From positions 13,023,006 to 13,087,005 of the forward strand of contig NC_087063.1 in the NCBI RefSeq assembly GCF_963678635.1: DNA of 64,000 nucleotides, given 5' to 3'. This document shows positions 22,295-36,200 of this stretch, one piece after another. Position 1 is the first letter of the stretch, and each line of letters begins with the position of its first letter. The notes under the pieces were generated by a model. The model searched no databases. It saw nothing but the letters and a program-made list of their open reading frames with translations, and was not told the DNA's origin. A program made the translations under genes and the position numbers. Source of the stretch: Symsagittifera roscoffensis. Its lineage: Eukaryota; Xenacoelomorpha; Acoela; Convolutidae.

Positions 22295-25200
22295 ACGCCG
22301 ACTGCAATATGATAAATGAGACAGAATTGCTGGATGAGTACACACGCACTCTCTTTGTAAGTAGAGATGGAGGGGTCCCCTTCGAGGTAGTGGACGAGGA
22401 CACAGAGCAGAGATACACGACCTCCAACACAATCAACACCCAACTGTCACAGGTCAACAAGTATAACTTGTCGGAGGGGTTGCGTAGTCAGCAAATAGAC
22501 TTTTCCGAAAAAAACTACTGCTTGATTGAATTTGATCAAATTTGCGCGCTGATGGCTGAGAAGATCCCGCTTTATTTTCATCGACGGAACTTTTATACAA
22601 AAAAACTTCGAGAAATATTGTCAAAAATTTTATGAGGTGAAATGGAAAATTTCTCAAGTTACGTTATTTTAGAAACTCTATTAAGCCTCTCAACAATTTT
22701 GGCATGTTAACAAAAATTAGCAACTAGTGCAAAATAAAATTTTGATACGTTGAAGGAAATAGTGGGTTATTATCATATTTTGCTCGAGTTTTCATTTTCT
22801 CCTCTCTCTGACAATCCCGATTGGTTTCATTGGACAGGTGGTGACGCCAGTTTATATCTATGACTGCAGTCAGGAGACTAAGATGGATATCCTGTGGACG
22901 GAGGCACTGCAATCCGTGTTTGAGCAGAACAGAGACAGTTTCACAAAAATAGGCCACCAGTACTTGGGTGCTGCAACAGGAGTGCTCAGACTGTTCCCAG
23001 CCACAAGTAACTCGCATTATTCTCAATTTTCGATGTAGTTGTTTTGCTCGCGAGCAAAAATATTAACATCTCAAAAACAAAACTGAATTTGACCAGACAA
23101 AAATAAAGAGTAGAAGAACGAAATAAAATTGTTCTGAGAAACAAAGTACTTGCAATTAGCCGGGTAATATTTGTCCAAGTATTGTTTTTTTATAGCTCAG
23201 TCAGAAAGAAGCTTTTTCCAGTAGCGAACTTCAAAGCTTTAAAGGAAATCTTTCAAGCATAGCGACAGTTGTTCATAACCTCAACGAATTTAAACGCTGT
23301 TATACCCGAACACTCTCTATTAGAATGTTAATGCGTTTTTGATTGCTGCAACTTATGTTTTCCTTTCATTGCAGATTTTTCGATGAATCTTCCGTACGAC
23401 CAGAGGATGCAGCCCTACTACACGCAGAGTGCCACTTTACCCAAACTGGTGGTGATAGCACTCGATTCCAGTGGCAGTGTCAATGGCGACGTCACTAGCC
23501 TCATGCAGAACACACTTGATACGATCATGGGTAAAACATTTAACAAAATCACAGCAAGGGTAGGATAGCCCATTGCTGCGCAAATACACTGAATGTTCCT
23601 ACCATATTTTTAAAACTTCAAATCGTTTTTTTTTTTCATATTAGTATCGTTTTTTTTGTGGTGTGATGAAAGGGTCTATACGAAAAGCCTCAGACTTAAG
23701 CATATTCGATAGTTACAAAAATTAGACATATTGGAGGACAATTTTCTTCGGAAAAAGACCAGAAAAACAAAAGGCAATATAAAATTTATATATTTTTTTC
23801 GAATTTTGGAAGTTTTTTATTCCCAAGATGGCTCTCAAAGTTTCTTCGAAAACTAATTTTACTAGATTAAATTTAAGATTTAAAGTACTGAATAAAATTT
23901 TCACAGCTTATCCTTCTTTAATATGCCTACTCGATCGCCCGAAATTTCAGATAGATTTTTCTCGACCCGGAAAATTCTTTGAAAATTTTTCAGTCACTCG
24001 AATAACAACTCAAAGGGCTTTAATATGATATAACACTCGACCCTTTTTGATGATTATTACATCGTATAACTTAAGCATACTCGATGGTAATACTAAATTT
24101 GATTATTCGACAACAAATTTCCTTAAAAAAAAAGAATAGAAAAACCAAAAAAAAATTTTTGTTTCTATTATTTCTTGCAGCAAAATTTTTTGATTTTAAA
24201 AGAAGAAGGCGCTAAAAGAAACTTCGAAACCTAGTTTTACTAGTAATTCAAACTTTTCACGGTTTAACTTAAGAATAAGACTATTTAATGCCTCAATTAG
24301 ATTCGGTATCTTAACCACTAGAACACTCCGCAAAAGTTAGTTCAACGGCTTCGAAATACCAGTTGAGTGGTTGTTACAATTCCACCTTCGTTTCGACACA
24401 TTTTTCCTATAACTTCATGTGCTAGATCTACTTACTGACAGTGACATGGTGTCGGTGTTCTTCTTCAAGGACGACCACGTGTACCTGTTACCCATTGCAG
24501 AGGAACTCAACCAGCACTGTGGGGAAGGAGGAAGTGAGTCTGCCACTGATCAGCAGCAGACATGGTTCGTCCCCGCCACATACAAATTCAAACAGGCAAG
24601 TTTCAGTCTTCGGAAACACTAGATAAACAACTTGACGGTACTGAGGTCGTCGATGTTTTGCGACACCGCAACTCAAATTCAAATCTTTCTAGTGATACAA
24701 ATTAGGATTGCTCACAGGCCGGATTCCAACGAACTAAATGACCCCAGAATCTCGGCCTAATCTATAACAATACGAATGCTTTTTCGAACTATTGTTATAA
24801 ACCTGAAACTTCGAACTCATATCACTACTTAATTTAACTCAAAAATTCTAATAAGTCTTCGTGTAGAAAATTCTACAGTGCCTTTGCGTAGAAAAGTCAC
24901 AAACCTTCCATTACTATAACTGAAAAATGCTTACATAGATTCAATTTCCAGGCGTTCAAGAATGCAGTGTACCGGCACGTCAACTTCAACGCAACTGCCG
25001 ACTTCTCCATCTCCTTCGACGAGGCAGGCAAGATTTTCGACCAGGTGGGGGACATTGAATACTGCACTAAACTGGTCATCCTCATCTCGGATGGGGGCAA
25101 AGGGGCGGCCACTGAAGCCGGTGGCAGTCTCACTACACTCATGAAGGTTAATTAAGTTCAATTTATAAATTCCTAACTGAACATATACATCTTTTACACA

Positions 25201-28200
25201 GATGCGAAGAGTGTTCCAACGACAGTAATCTAAGCAATAAAAAAATCAGCAATATTGAAAAAAATAATAATATTATTTTGATTATTATAGGCGACGGGAG
25301 ATTAACCAATTAGATATAACCTTCAACAAAAATTGAAAACAGACACTTGGTTTCTCCTTCAAAACTGAAAGTTCCTCACGTTTTTTCGCGCCATTTCTGC
25401 TTTCGTAATCATTGAGCATAATTTGCCTTCCATTCAGCAAATGAATTTAAATAGATATTCACAGGGGCCAAACGGAGCTTTGCAACACTTGCTGTACAAT
25501 TAAAACATTGCATTACAAAAAACCATAAAACAAAAAAATTTGACCATTACAGCAGAAAAAAATACTGGAAAAAAGTAAAAAAAACTACTTCAACAAAAAT
25601 TTCACGTCAGGCTTTAATATGATATATCACTCGATCCTGTCCGATTATTTTTTTGGTACCTGATTTTGCGTGGAAAACAAAAATTAATCGAAAAAACTAA
25701 AACAGAAGAATACAATTCAATGATCGGAACAAAAAATGGATCAGTAAGTAAAATTTTTATTTCTCTGGGAAACCTGAAAACTAAATTCCACTTTCGAAAC
25801 TCGAAGTCTATCAAGCTTTTCGTGATCTTGACACTTTTGCTGTTCGATAGTGGAGTTTGACTTCCTTTTAAAAAGAAATCAATGTCAAACAAGCAAAAAG
25901 TAAATTTTACCGACCACAAATTCTGTGATTTTTCCTGAAAAAAAATTCTACTTCATCGACTCTTGAAAATCACTTCGCTCTTTTAAATTTAAAATTAAAT
26001 AAAAATAACCCGACCGATATACGTGTGTACACTACTTTCAATGACGCTCAAAAACGTTAAAATGCAGTGGACTTAAAATAATATGCGCACACTGCCTCCC
26101 TCCTTACTGGACACCGAGAAGACCTTTGCCATGGCCGCTAAGTGGATTAAACTTTCACGGATAATTTATTTTTCAGATAGAAAAAATGCGCTTTAATAAA
26201 ACCGGGGTTATTGCAAAAACAATAAAAATAATAACCGTACGTTGCACAAACGTATCACTAGAATTTGAGACTTGCATTTAAATAAAAGTGAACAGACCGT
26301 TAGACACTAAGTTCGCGAGGTGGCTTGTGTAAAAGTGAGAAGTATACAATTTTGAAACCAAATGATCCAAATTACCCTCTTTATGTATCAGATATTCTTT
26401 AAACAGCTTTCGGGACCTTGAAAAATGAACACGGAAAACAGATTAAAAACACATCTGAATCACGAAAAAGAGGAGCAATCCGAACCTCATAGCACAATTT
26501 TGGAAAGCGAGCAAACTTTTGGAAAGTAAACACAACAGAAAAATTTGCACTTTGCTTACGTAGTCGAAAAACCATGATCCGAAGATTCCAAATTGTGGTT
26601 TTAAAAGCACTGGAAAAAAGTTCCGTAAGGTAAAACTTCGGTTAGCAGCGTTTCGAACTCAAATTTCCTCAACCAATTAACTGCTTCAGGCCAATCCGGA
26701 CATGCATCTGATCATCTTCCTGATAGGACCGGACGTGTTCGATACCAAGAACGATGACATGCCTGTGCTGGCGTGTGCGGCCAACGGCTTCTTCTATCGG
26801 GTGGCTCACGAGGCATCCATTCGATACACGATCGCACAGATGCTCATGTTCCTCTCTCGGCAACTTAGTCTAGGTCTGCCATTTTAATACTACAAAATCC
26901 TTTTTTTTGTATCTTTCAACACCTGCGCGGAATTTATTTTTCGGAGAATTTCTTAATTACCTGCCAACTTTCCGCTAAACGGTAGATTCAAGTTGTTTTT
27001 TCCATTGAAACTTTAAAAAATATTTAGAGATAATGTTGAAATTGATGATCTTTTTATTTGTAAGACCACTTTACATTTGATAAAGCATGTATACTAAAAT
27101 ACAGACAATATCACAAAAGGCATTCGCTTTATCTTAATTGCCCTCCACCAAAAATGCATCACTTAATACGTGGTATTTTCACCTAACTCTTTCAGGTCAA
27201 TTCCGACTGCCCTCATGGTCGAGTCTACATATACAGCCATGGGTGTCAGACTTTAGTCCAGTGATCTCAGTCACATTCCCAGTGTACCGCTCCTTTGGCA
27301 ACACAGACAATAACGAGTTCCTGGGAGTGGTAGGGGTCGACTTCGAACCACTCAAGATCCTAAAAGATATTGGTGAGCACAAGCAGGCATGCATGAGATA
27401 CCAAAAGCTAATAACACTTTCAACGCAAAAGCAAACAAGATTCTAATGGTCGGATAGCTTGAACACTGGTACTTTTTTCGAGCATTAAATATCTAAACTT
27501 AAGTTATGCGTGTTGTTTAGGGGCAACTTGGTCCCAAGAGAACGGCAACATTCTCCTCGTGAACAACAAAGGAACGGTCGTTTTCGACCTAACAATTGGA
27601 CAATTAGCAGACATATTCACGGCCAACAACGAAGTACTGGAGCTTTCACAGGTGAGCCTGATTGAGATGTGCACTGAGCTGGCAGAGAACACTTCTCAAT
27701 TCGACACTCTAAATCAGAACGTGATTTTGGGCGATGACGAGGGACAAAGCCTCACAATTGATGCGGATTATGACAACTTACCAGGTGCGACAAAGACTTT
27801 TCCTGAAAATTAAATCGGCCAGGATGCGAAACATGAAAATAGCATGGTCAAAATAGCTTTGATGTAGCAAAACAGATCGCAGGCACAGTTTTTTCGCCTT
27901 GAAAGGCTTGTATCTTTAGGTTCACTGGCCACCCACAGGGTCCTATTTGGTAGTACTTTACGGCTTCCATGTTCGGCCGATCAACCCTTAAATTTTTTTA
28001 AAGTCATCGTCTGGTCATTTTATACACATTTTGAGTGGGAAACGCTCACCGAAACAACGAGATTTTTTGGTCAAAACCTTCCAAATTCCCGAAAACGGGG
28101 CTTTTGAACCGCTGCTTTTTTCAAAAATTTGGCGGCGGCGCAGAAATAGGGTAATTATAGGGATTTAGGAGAGCCAGGCATATCAATTTGTTCCCCCTCA

Positions 28201-31200
28201 ACTTTTGAGAATCTTTTTGAAAATCTCCCCCTCGAGAAAATCCTATATCCGTCCCTGGCTTCAGGTCTGCAATACTTGCGAGCCATCGAAGAGGTGCGAT
28301 ACACATGGCAGAAGTTAGAAGCGAGTAACAACACTCAGGACTTCAATCTAGTGCAGAGACTAGTAGTGGGGTCAGGAGGTCAAGATCGATGGAGAATTGA
28401 CGGCCAGCTGGGATCTGAGGTCAATGACACGGATGTTACTGAGTTTGAGAGGATTAAAACGAATGCCAAGAAGATGTTCGACCTCGACTTTGATCCCCAG
28501 ATCTACAACGAGAGTAAGACTATGAGTGATTCTACCTAAAAAATCACAGTTGCGGTTACCTTGGTTGCTAAACGTTTTTGACAGCCCTGCCCACAAGTAG
28601 GGGTGCTTTAACGAAGATGATTCAGGTGCTTCAAACATACTTCGTTATTCAAACAACATTGAAATTAATAATAGTGAAACTATTACCATACAACACCTAA
28701 GCGTAAACGTTACATCGAGTTACGCAGAGGCAAAGCACAGCGATACAAAATGGAATAAATATGATTACGTGCAATTGAATCGTCAAATCAAAAATAAAAA
28801 AATTCCAAAAAACTTAGATCAATTACAAGCACCAATTAAAATTTTACGAAGATCATTCGGCTTGTCAGAAAACAGTCCATTCTGAGGCAACCAAGACGAC
28901 AAAAATAAGCAAAGTCCCGACTGGAATCAAACATTTAGCCTTCGTCGTCTCAAGCAAGGTTGTTACCAGTGAGCCAAATACAGATGCTATGATACAGATC
29001 GTTATTATAGTAAAAGTGCAAGCACTCTCGCAGGTGTAATAAAAAAATTCAAAAAAAAATAGAAAAGGGGATTGAAGACGAAAATACAATTGCAGACGAA
29101 AATAGAAAGAATTTGAAAAATCATTTTAGAAGCTTTAAAGAAAGAGTCCTTTACTAGTTGATTTCGAACATTTGAATTTTTATTCAGTCATCAACCACAA
29201 AAATAACACCGGAAACATTTGGGAAATAAGAAATCAAGTAAACGAACTGATCGAAATAAAGTCGCCACCCAATCAGCTGAAAATGATTTTCTTAAACAAA
29301 TTGTTAGCCTAAAATAAAAGTCAATATTCCGATTTGATAACGCTTGCAAATCACAAGCGTAAAAACATTATGACCAGGGACAGTAGAGAATCGCGGAAAA
29401 TTTTCACGGTTTACTTGCAAAAAAACGCGGAGAAAACCACTCAAATTTGCGGCAAAAAACGCGGATCTAAGTAGAAAACGCGAAAAAATTGCAACTTCTA
29501 AAACTTGAAGTTAAATTTCTAAATCTGAAGTATAGGAAAGCAAGTTCTTCAAGCTGCTCAGGGTACATATTTTCCCGCTCTTCACTCTATAAAATTTTAT
29601 CCAAGTCACATTGAAGTTACTTTTATTTACTTCAAAGTCACAGCTGTGTTACTATTTACTCAGCTGAGCAGTGGCTGAATTTCCTTTTTACAGAAAAACG
29701 CGTTCGAAACCTTTCTAGAAAAACGTGGTAAAAAACGCGGATTTAGATTTCAACCGAAAACGCGGAAAAATTGCAAAAAAAAAGCGCCGCGAAAACCTAC
29801 CGTCCCTGATTATGACCTCTTGGAAGCACTTGCTACAGCCTCCAGTATTTCACATTTCTCGTGCGTGCAAAGAAAATTGTCATCTTTAATGTCTCATTTT
29901 CTGAGGCACTCGTTGATAATACTGCTAATTATAATTTTGCATTCATACCAAGGCTAGGGTAAGCTGTAAAGTAGGCCGAAGAGCCTCGTAGCGTATCTCT
30001 CCCTGTGATGTTTGATAATGCCGGTTTATGATCTTTTTTTATCGCGTAGAATTTAATTCTTCTTTGTCTTCAAGAGCGCATTCGCACTTCTTTCTTCAAT
30101 TTTTTGATGTATGTATGAGCCAATGACGTAAATACGCGTACTTAATTAAGTATGTATCGGCTTTTAATTATCCATAAACAATTTTGTTCAAATAAAAGTA
30201 TTTTTCAGGTGTTCACAACTTTCTGGGACTGGCATTTGCGTCTGAGATCTACTGTCCTGGATTGAACGTCGGAACCAATCGCTTCACAGGAGCTGAAATG
30301 CAAGAATTCCTCGATGGAGTCCTAAAACACGCGGACTTCCCGCTGGTCCCAGGCTGCATGAACAATCCTCGATACTGGCATCTCATATATGATCTACATT
30401 TTCTTTACGAGTACATTACGTAAGTTGATTACTTCACATCGCATACAAAAACACTACCATCATGCATGACGATATAATTGATTTCAGAGAGGAAGGAAGC
30501 TGGATCAAAAATGTAAGTTGGTTTAAGAAACAAAAAATAGTTAATCGTTCATTTGCTCCATGAGCTACCTAATGAATTATGAAACGAAGTACTCCCAAGA
30601 CACTTTCATCAGTTGCAGTATTTTCAGGCTTTGCTTACAAGATAGTTCCTTCAAAATAAGCCACTCGATGTATTCCTACTGTACTTTAACAGGAGCCTGC
30701 ACAGGCGACCTTCATCAAATTTCAGTCTGGTCTGTTTGCCTACAGAACCCACTTGGATCACAGTTCTAGTCTGGGTCTCCAGAGTACCTGGGAGACTCTT
30801 AGGAACAGCGAGGCATCAATCAACACCGCTACTATCTTTTCTGACCAAACACTGAAAGCACAGGTGCTGTACAGTACAAAACTGTTTCAGTGAAAGGCAG
30901 TTTTTCATGTAACTCGTGTTATTACCAGTCATCTTTTTACATTTTTGCAGGGTTCTTTTTGATATACATGTCTTGATTGGGTTCTCATAGATTGGTTTTC
31001 AAAAACAATTTTTGACAAAATTCAAGAGTACTAAAGTGTAGTTGACAAACCCACTGGAATAACTTTTAGTCCTCTAATGCTTCGTTTTTGAAAACACTCG
31101 CAGAGATGGACACATTGAGGTTAGATTTCATTATGACTTGCTGCTATGTTATGAATTTCTTGTTATTGTTCCGATTTATTGAAAATGGGGAGGAACTTTG

Positions 31201-32879
31201 TATTCGAGTGTTTTAGTTTTTTGTTTTCCACGCAAAATCAGGTACCACAAATAATCATCGGACAGGGCCGAAGGATATATCATACTAAAGCCCTTCTAGA
31301 CTTCAAACGACATTTAAAAATTTTCAAAAACGTTTCCTAGTGTCCAGAAAAATTGGTTTGAAACTTATGATTTTTCGTCCATTTTCGGCAAGTAGTAGTA
31401 GTAAAAATACTTCAAGTACCCAAAATGAGTTACCAATTGCCCAATAAAGCAATCGAGTAACGTTTGTTTTTTATGAAAATTAGAAATTTAAACTAAAACT
31501 ACTTGATTTTATTAAAAGGAAGCTTCATTCAACTTTTCTTTGGCAAAAAACTGAAAAATTTTGATGTATTTTTTGAAGACCATTGAATTCGTTTATGCCT
31601 AATTCACTTATTTTCTACGATTTTGTATAATTGTATCATCAAACGACGTAGAAAAATAGACCTCAACTTGAAAAAATATGTGGTCGGAACATAGTGCTAC
31701 TTGCACAGCAACCGGCTATCCTTGTTTTATTTAAATTTTGTTTAGCTCCGAGTTGGTTTCAATTACGGCGACGAGAGAGATGTGACTGCTGCGTGCTACC
31801 GCAGCAGAAACACACACTGGGTCATCAACCCATTGACATACCAATTCCCAGTTCTGGTGACGCAACCTCTTCTCTCGACGACCAATGACGCTCAAGCGCC
31901 ACTTGTTCCTTTTGCAGTAGCCGGTTTTATAGAGACCCAAGTACTCATAGAAACCGACCTCAAGAAATCGTTCCCGGATTGTTTCCAAGAAAACAACGCT
32001 CTTTGGTGCTATTTTATAGACGACGGGGGATTTATAGTTTTCAACTCTCAAGGCCACAAACTAGTTGAAGACTTGCAAACGATGTTTCCAGTTGGAATAA
32101 GTCTCTATTCGAAAGATCCCTGCCTCATGAATCAACTAGTTCGAGACGGCATTTTCAAACAATTCCGAACTAGCCATGAAACATGTACTTGCGACGTGGA
32201 TCAGCTTTTATTCAGATCTGATTCCTCAAGTATTACTCATCTATTTCACGTGGCAATGTCAGCTTTCGCAAACATTATCAACATGATGCAGTTGGTGTCT
32301 CTATCAATGATTCGAAGTTCATTTTATGATATCATCCAATTGTTGTTTCATCCGAAAATCGTCGAAACTCTCGAATTAGGATTGAACAACGTCATTTTAT
32401 GTGAACAAACGGTGATCAAATATACTTTCGGCGAAACTGAAGAAATCAATGAGAACATGACTATTTGCACTTCAACGTGCACATGCAATGAGGTAGAACC
32501 TTATTTCGCCAAAAGAATTGCAAACACTAATTTATTACTGGTTAGCGTCCGAAATAGTTTCGGACGTCTTTGCAAATCTTGCTCTGTGACTGAAAAACGG
32601 ATTTCAGCAAGAGATGGAACCAAACTATTCGAAGAATATTCGCAGGACTCTCTTTCTGATAAAGATAATCCTGTTTCGGAATTCAAGGTCAACACTTGCA
32701 ATTACTCTCCCCGGGTCCAGCAAAGTCAAACACGGGGCTGTGTTGAAACCTGGAGCCAGGAGCGATTACTTTTCACTGTGTGTGACTTTTGTACAGCAAA
32801 AATGATATCACCAGCTTTCATTCTGTGCATGATTATAAGCTCTCTTATAGGTAAAAAATCGTTTCTAAATCACGCATAA
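22295..32879 (+). CDS. CACNA2D-like: Voltage-gated calcium channel alpha2-delta-like subunit (VWA + Cache), N-terminus missing
   Basis: Thirteen exons join in one frame to give 1,086 residues: 22295-22452, 22838-23006, 23375-23530, 24426-24595, 24952-25146, 26690-26873, 27196-27372, 27521-27784, 28265-28513, 30209-30419, 30488-30512, 30693-30863, 31746-32879. Exons 1-2 match the VWA_N region (ILWTEALQSVFEQNRDS). Exons 3-6 form the VWA domain with a MIDAS motif (DSSGS) and ISDGG. Exons 6-9 hold Cache-like sequence (FLGVVGVDFEPLKILKDIG). The last exon has the alpha2-delta C-terminal region (CYFIDDGGFIVF, paired cysteines) and a terminal hydrophobic stretch fitting a membrane or GPI anchor. Known role: an extracellular auxiliary subunit that traffics Cav channels. 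All introns are GT-AG except intron 4, which is GC-AG (CAG|GCAAGT). A GT donor at 32851 could allow a further exon. CACHD1 is an alternative, but the intact MIDAS favours alpha2-delta. The first exon(s) were not found. Confidence 0.85.
23650..24420. repeat. Diverged ~390-bp tandem duplication in alpha2-delta intron 3
   Basis: Two halves share blocks in the same order: ACTTAAGCATAYTCGAT, then AAAAACCA/AACAAA runs, then TCGAAAMCTARTTTTACTAG. The second half begins with GGGCTTTAATATGATAT, which recurs elsewhere in the window. Confidence 0.45.
25613..25860 (+). repeat. Dispersed repeat copy (GGCTTTAATATGATAT family)
   Basis: Starts GGCTTTAATATGATATATC and contains GGTACCTGATTTTGCGTGG. An inverted copy of this end lies at about 31,215-31,297 in intron 12 of the same gene. 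Its distal part (GGATCAGTAAGT...TTTCCACTTTCGAAAC) resembles sequence near 10,320 and 37,203. Probably a non-autonomous transposon family. Confidence 0.5.
29375..29808. mobile_element. hAT-type MITE, 434 bp
   Basis: Terminal inverted repeats CAGGGACAGTAG (left) and CTACCGTCCCTG (right) are flanked by a perfect 8-bp target duplication ATTATGAC (29367-29374 and 29809-29816). The interior has many AAAACGCGGA-like blocks and no ORF. The 8-bp duplication and CAGGGA termini fit non-autonomous hAT elements. It lies in intron 9 of the alpha2-delta gene. Its termini differ from those of the intact hAT at 44.3 kb, so that element is probably not its driver. Confidence 0.85.
31215..31297 (-). repeat. Dispersed repeat end, inverted relative to 25,613
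   Basis: The reverse complement reads GGGCTTTAGTATGATATATC ... CCTGTCCGATGATTA ... GGTACCTGATTTTGCGTGG, matching the start of the copy at 25,613. It lies in the last intron of the alpha2-delta gene. Confidence 0.5.
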
Positions 32880-33240
32880 ACATGGTGATGGATATTTATG
32901 ATTAGCTGGGGTCTCTGACAATGAAATTACTATTTTTGAAGAAAAACTTTATTTTAGTAAGTATTACTAAATTTGCATAAAAATGAGGATAGATCTAATC
33001 TAATTAAGCACTATAACTTTAAATTATCTTTACAAATTCTATGCACTCAGCTGAAACTACACATGAATAATTGGTAACCAAATCGCTATTTCATGACCGT
33101 CGACTTCGTGTGTTTTGATTGCAACACGACTGTGATTACCTAGCACTGTCCCGGTTTGCGGGTGATTTCGTCTGCAATTATATCTCTGGCTAGTCAATTT
33201 GTATCATATCGGTTTCAAGCATACCAAATAGCTTATTTAG

Positions 33241-36200
33241 TTAGTACTGAGCCAGCCATTTGGATCTCTGCCGATTGATATCTGCCCTGAGAGTGAGAGA
33301 AATGAAGATTCCGAACACCTGAAAAACCTCCGAATAGTAAGTTGTTTTTGTTTTGAATTAGAAAAAAAAAAATGACACAGCCAAAATTGCACTTTGCAAA
33401 ACAATGAACATAAAATCAAAACAATGAACAATCAAAACAATGAACATAATCAAAACAATGAACATAAAATACGAAAAACTTCATATTGTAAGTCATGAAA
33501 AATGATTGGATAAAAATTCAGTACATTCGACATTTGTTAAAATCAAACTCACGCAAAATTGGTGCTTAAAATAATTTTCGTAGCATATTCTAACCTCTCG
33601 TTCAGCTTGGAGCTTCAGCGGTGTGCGTATAAAAATATTTTTTTTCCGACTTTTCTGCTATTTTTTTGTTCGCGAGAGGAGATCAACAAACAAACGATAA
33701 GAATCGTGCAGACACGGATCTAGTTTTCGATGTGGCGTGGATTTTGGAAGTCGACCGAAATAAATTTAATTTTTCAAGCTCGTTGTTAAGTACTTAAGGG
33801 GAGCCTTAGGGCGATGGTCAAATGGTCGATCAAATTGAGGACAAAGACACAAGAAAACTACCTGTATGAGAAGAACAAACAGCACCACTCCAGCTATCGG
33901 CACCAAATTGTCCCTGATCCATGTCTCCATCTTGTTTACGCATCCCTTACTGTGCACATTGAAACTCAGAAGAGACGTCTTCCTGGCTCCGAAGCCACAC
34001 TGTGTGTTAATGACGTCAGCAGAAGAGCCACTGCCCTTGCAGCAGGAAAACGGAACCCCACATGCCTCCGGGATAAGTTGGTCGCGCTCCGTTCCTGAAC
34101 ATTAAGTAAATAAAGCTTTTAACACAGAAGCACAGCTGCATTTCGCAAATATTAGCGGAAAGAAAAAACTTGTCTTGAAAGAAAAAACACAACAAATATA
34201 TTTCGAGTTTATAGAGAAACAAGTAGAGCCGGTTGCAGTGCAAGCGGCACAGAATTTGCCGACCACAACGATTTGAGACAAAAAGGAAAAAAATATTTCA
34301 CAATTTTTGCCCCAATTTCCTGTTAATTTTTAAGTGAAGATGACTGAGTTAGGTTAAAAAAAATAAAGGAAAGGGGGTAAAGCTTAAACAAAAAAAAGTA
34401 GCACAGCTAGTTTTGGGAGGCCAGCCTCTAATCAATTTTTCTCTGGACTAATTTGTATTGGAATCCGATTATTGATATCCCACTTGAGGCTTTCAAGCTT
34501 TCTTTGAGAAACTCGAAATTAAGAAAAACCGTACGCCGTAAAACCTTCCCAATTTTGAGAAGTAAATTTGACAAGAGAAACAATTACTGAGATAAATTAA
34601 CTTGCACTTATTTAAATTAATTTGGAATGACAATATATTTACAAACTAGATAAATCGCCGCGCTCAGACCACTCTTGCTAATTTGACAAAACTTGCAAGG
34701 TTTCCAAACTTTCTAAAAGATAATTGCAGGATATAAACATCTTTTTTTAAGTGTAAAAGAACGAAATGATTTTCACTTGTATAGGTCATGATGAATTTTT
34801 TGCTTTTTTTCAGGAAAAGGCCTTAAATGGCTCGAATAACTACAAATATTCAGCTACAAATTAATGCATTTATGAATGACCATAGGTATATATGCACGTT
34901 TTTAGTTAATTCAAGTTCATTGGCTAAAAGTTAGGTAAAAAGCACTCTCTGAATGCCAAAACGGAAATGGCGCAAAACTGCGATCGATTTCTAGCTTCTT
35001 AAGTTGAATTTAATTTTAAATCTCCCAGCGGAATAAAAAATTTACCCATTGATCCAGTTTTCTTTAATTTCAAAATCCACACTAGTCACACATTCACTAC
35101 AAACCACCTCAATTAACTAAGCTGACACAGGCAAAGCAGAGCTTCGCTCGGCTGATAAAAAAAATCAAAACAAGTAAACCATTCTTCCGAAATCAAAAAA
35201 TTTCGGAAGAAAATCAAATCAAGGTTTTCAAAAGGTTGTCTGCAGGCGCAAAAAAAGTCCACATAATCCATTATGTTTCCTATTTAAAAATCGGTAATTG
35301 GCTGACGGGTAATTAAGTGTTCAGTTGTTTTAAAATCGATTAAAAATTTTGGGAGGCGAAAGAACTAAGTTCGTTAAAATCGTTTAAAGGGGTGAAAGAT
35401 GCATTTGATGAGTTTTGAATGAGATTTTCTTTTCCGGGACCATATATCTCAAGTAGTGTCGGGCGGATATTCCGAGGTTTAGGGTGGTGGTGATAAAAAA
35501 AGTTAAAGATTTGAAGGGACGTACGTTTTCAGTGTAAACTGAGCAGATAATAGTTGATGTTGAGCAACAATTTAAAATTTACACTTAGAATGTAAATGTT
35601 CTGGAGCACTCATTGTTGTACAATCCGTTATCGTGCTGAGAGCGGCGTTTTAAACTACTTGAAGTTTGCTCAAAAACGTTAAACTGGCGGCATGTAACAT
35701 GCTGGGCATGCATAATCTTAAGTTGGTCTGACCAAAGCCTTGTAGGCTACCAGTAGCGTCTCTTTTGATTGGACCCAATTCGTCCCCGATAAGACCTTCA
35801 GGATCACTCCTGCTAGAGGCATTTGCTGATGTTCCCTTGCAGTGTTCTTGCGAAATTAAGGGACGTGTCAAAGAAGACACCGAGTACTTTGGAATGCTTT
35901 TCTAAAGAAAGGGGGTATTTTTCATTTTCACTGGGGGTTAGTTTTTAACTCCTTATTGCATGAGGAAAAAGGCTGGAGGAGCCTTTTGATGAGGAAAAAA
36001 CAGATCTGGACGTAAAAAATTGGTTTAACTTTATTAAGTAGTTTAATAAAAACAGAGGAAGCTTCTTGAAAGTTCCTCGCCTCAACGAAGGGGTGAACGT
36101 CGTCTGCTTACGATTGTAATCTAACTTTGGGAATGATAATGGCGCATCAAGAACGTAGGATATAAACAAAGTTGGTGAAAGGACTGTCTGGTGGGACACC

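Noticed and set aside
33814-34105. Plus-strand ORFs of 79-94 aa
   Set aside because: They are antisense to tetraspanin exon 2, which has clear family motifs.
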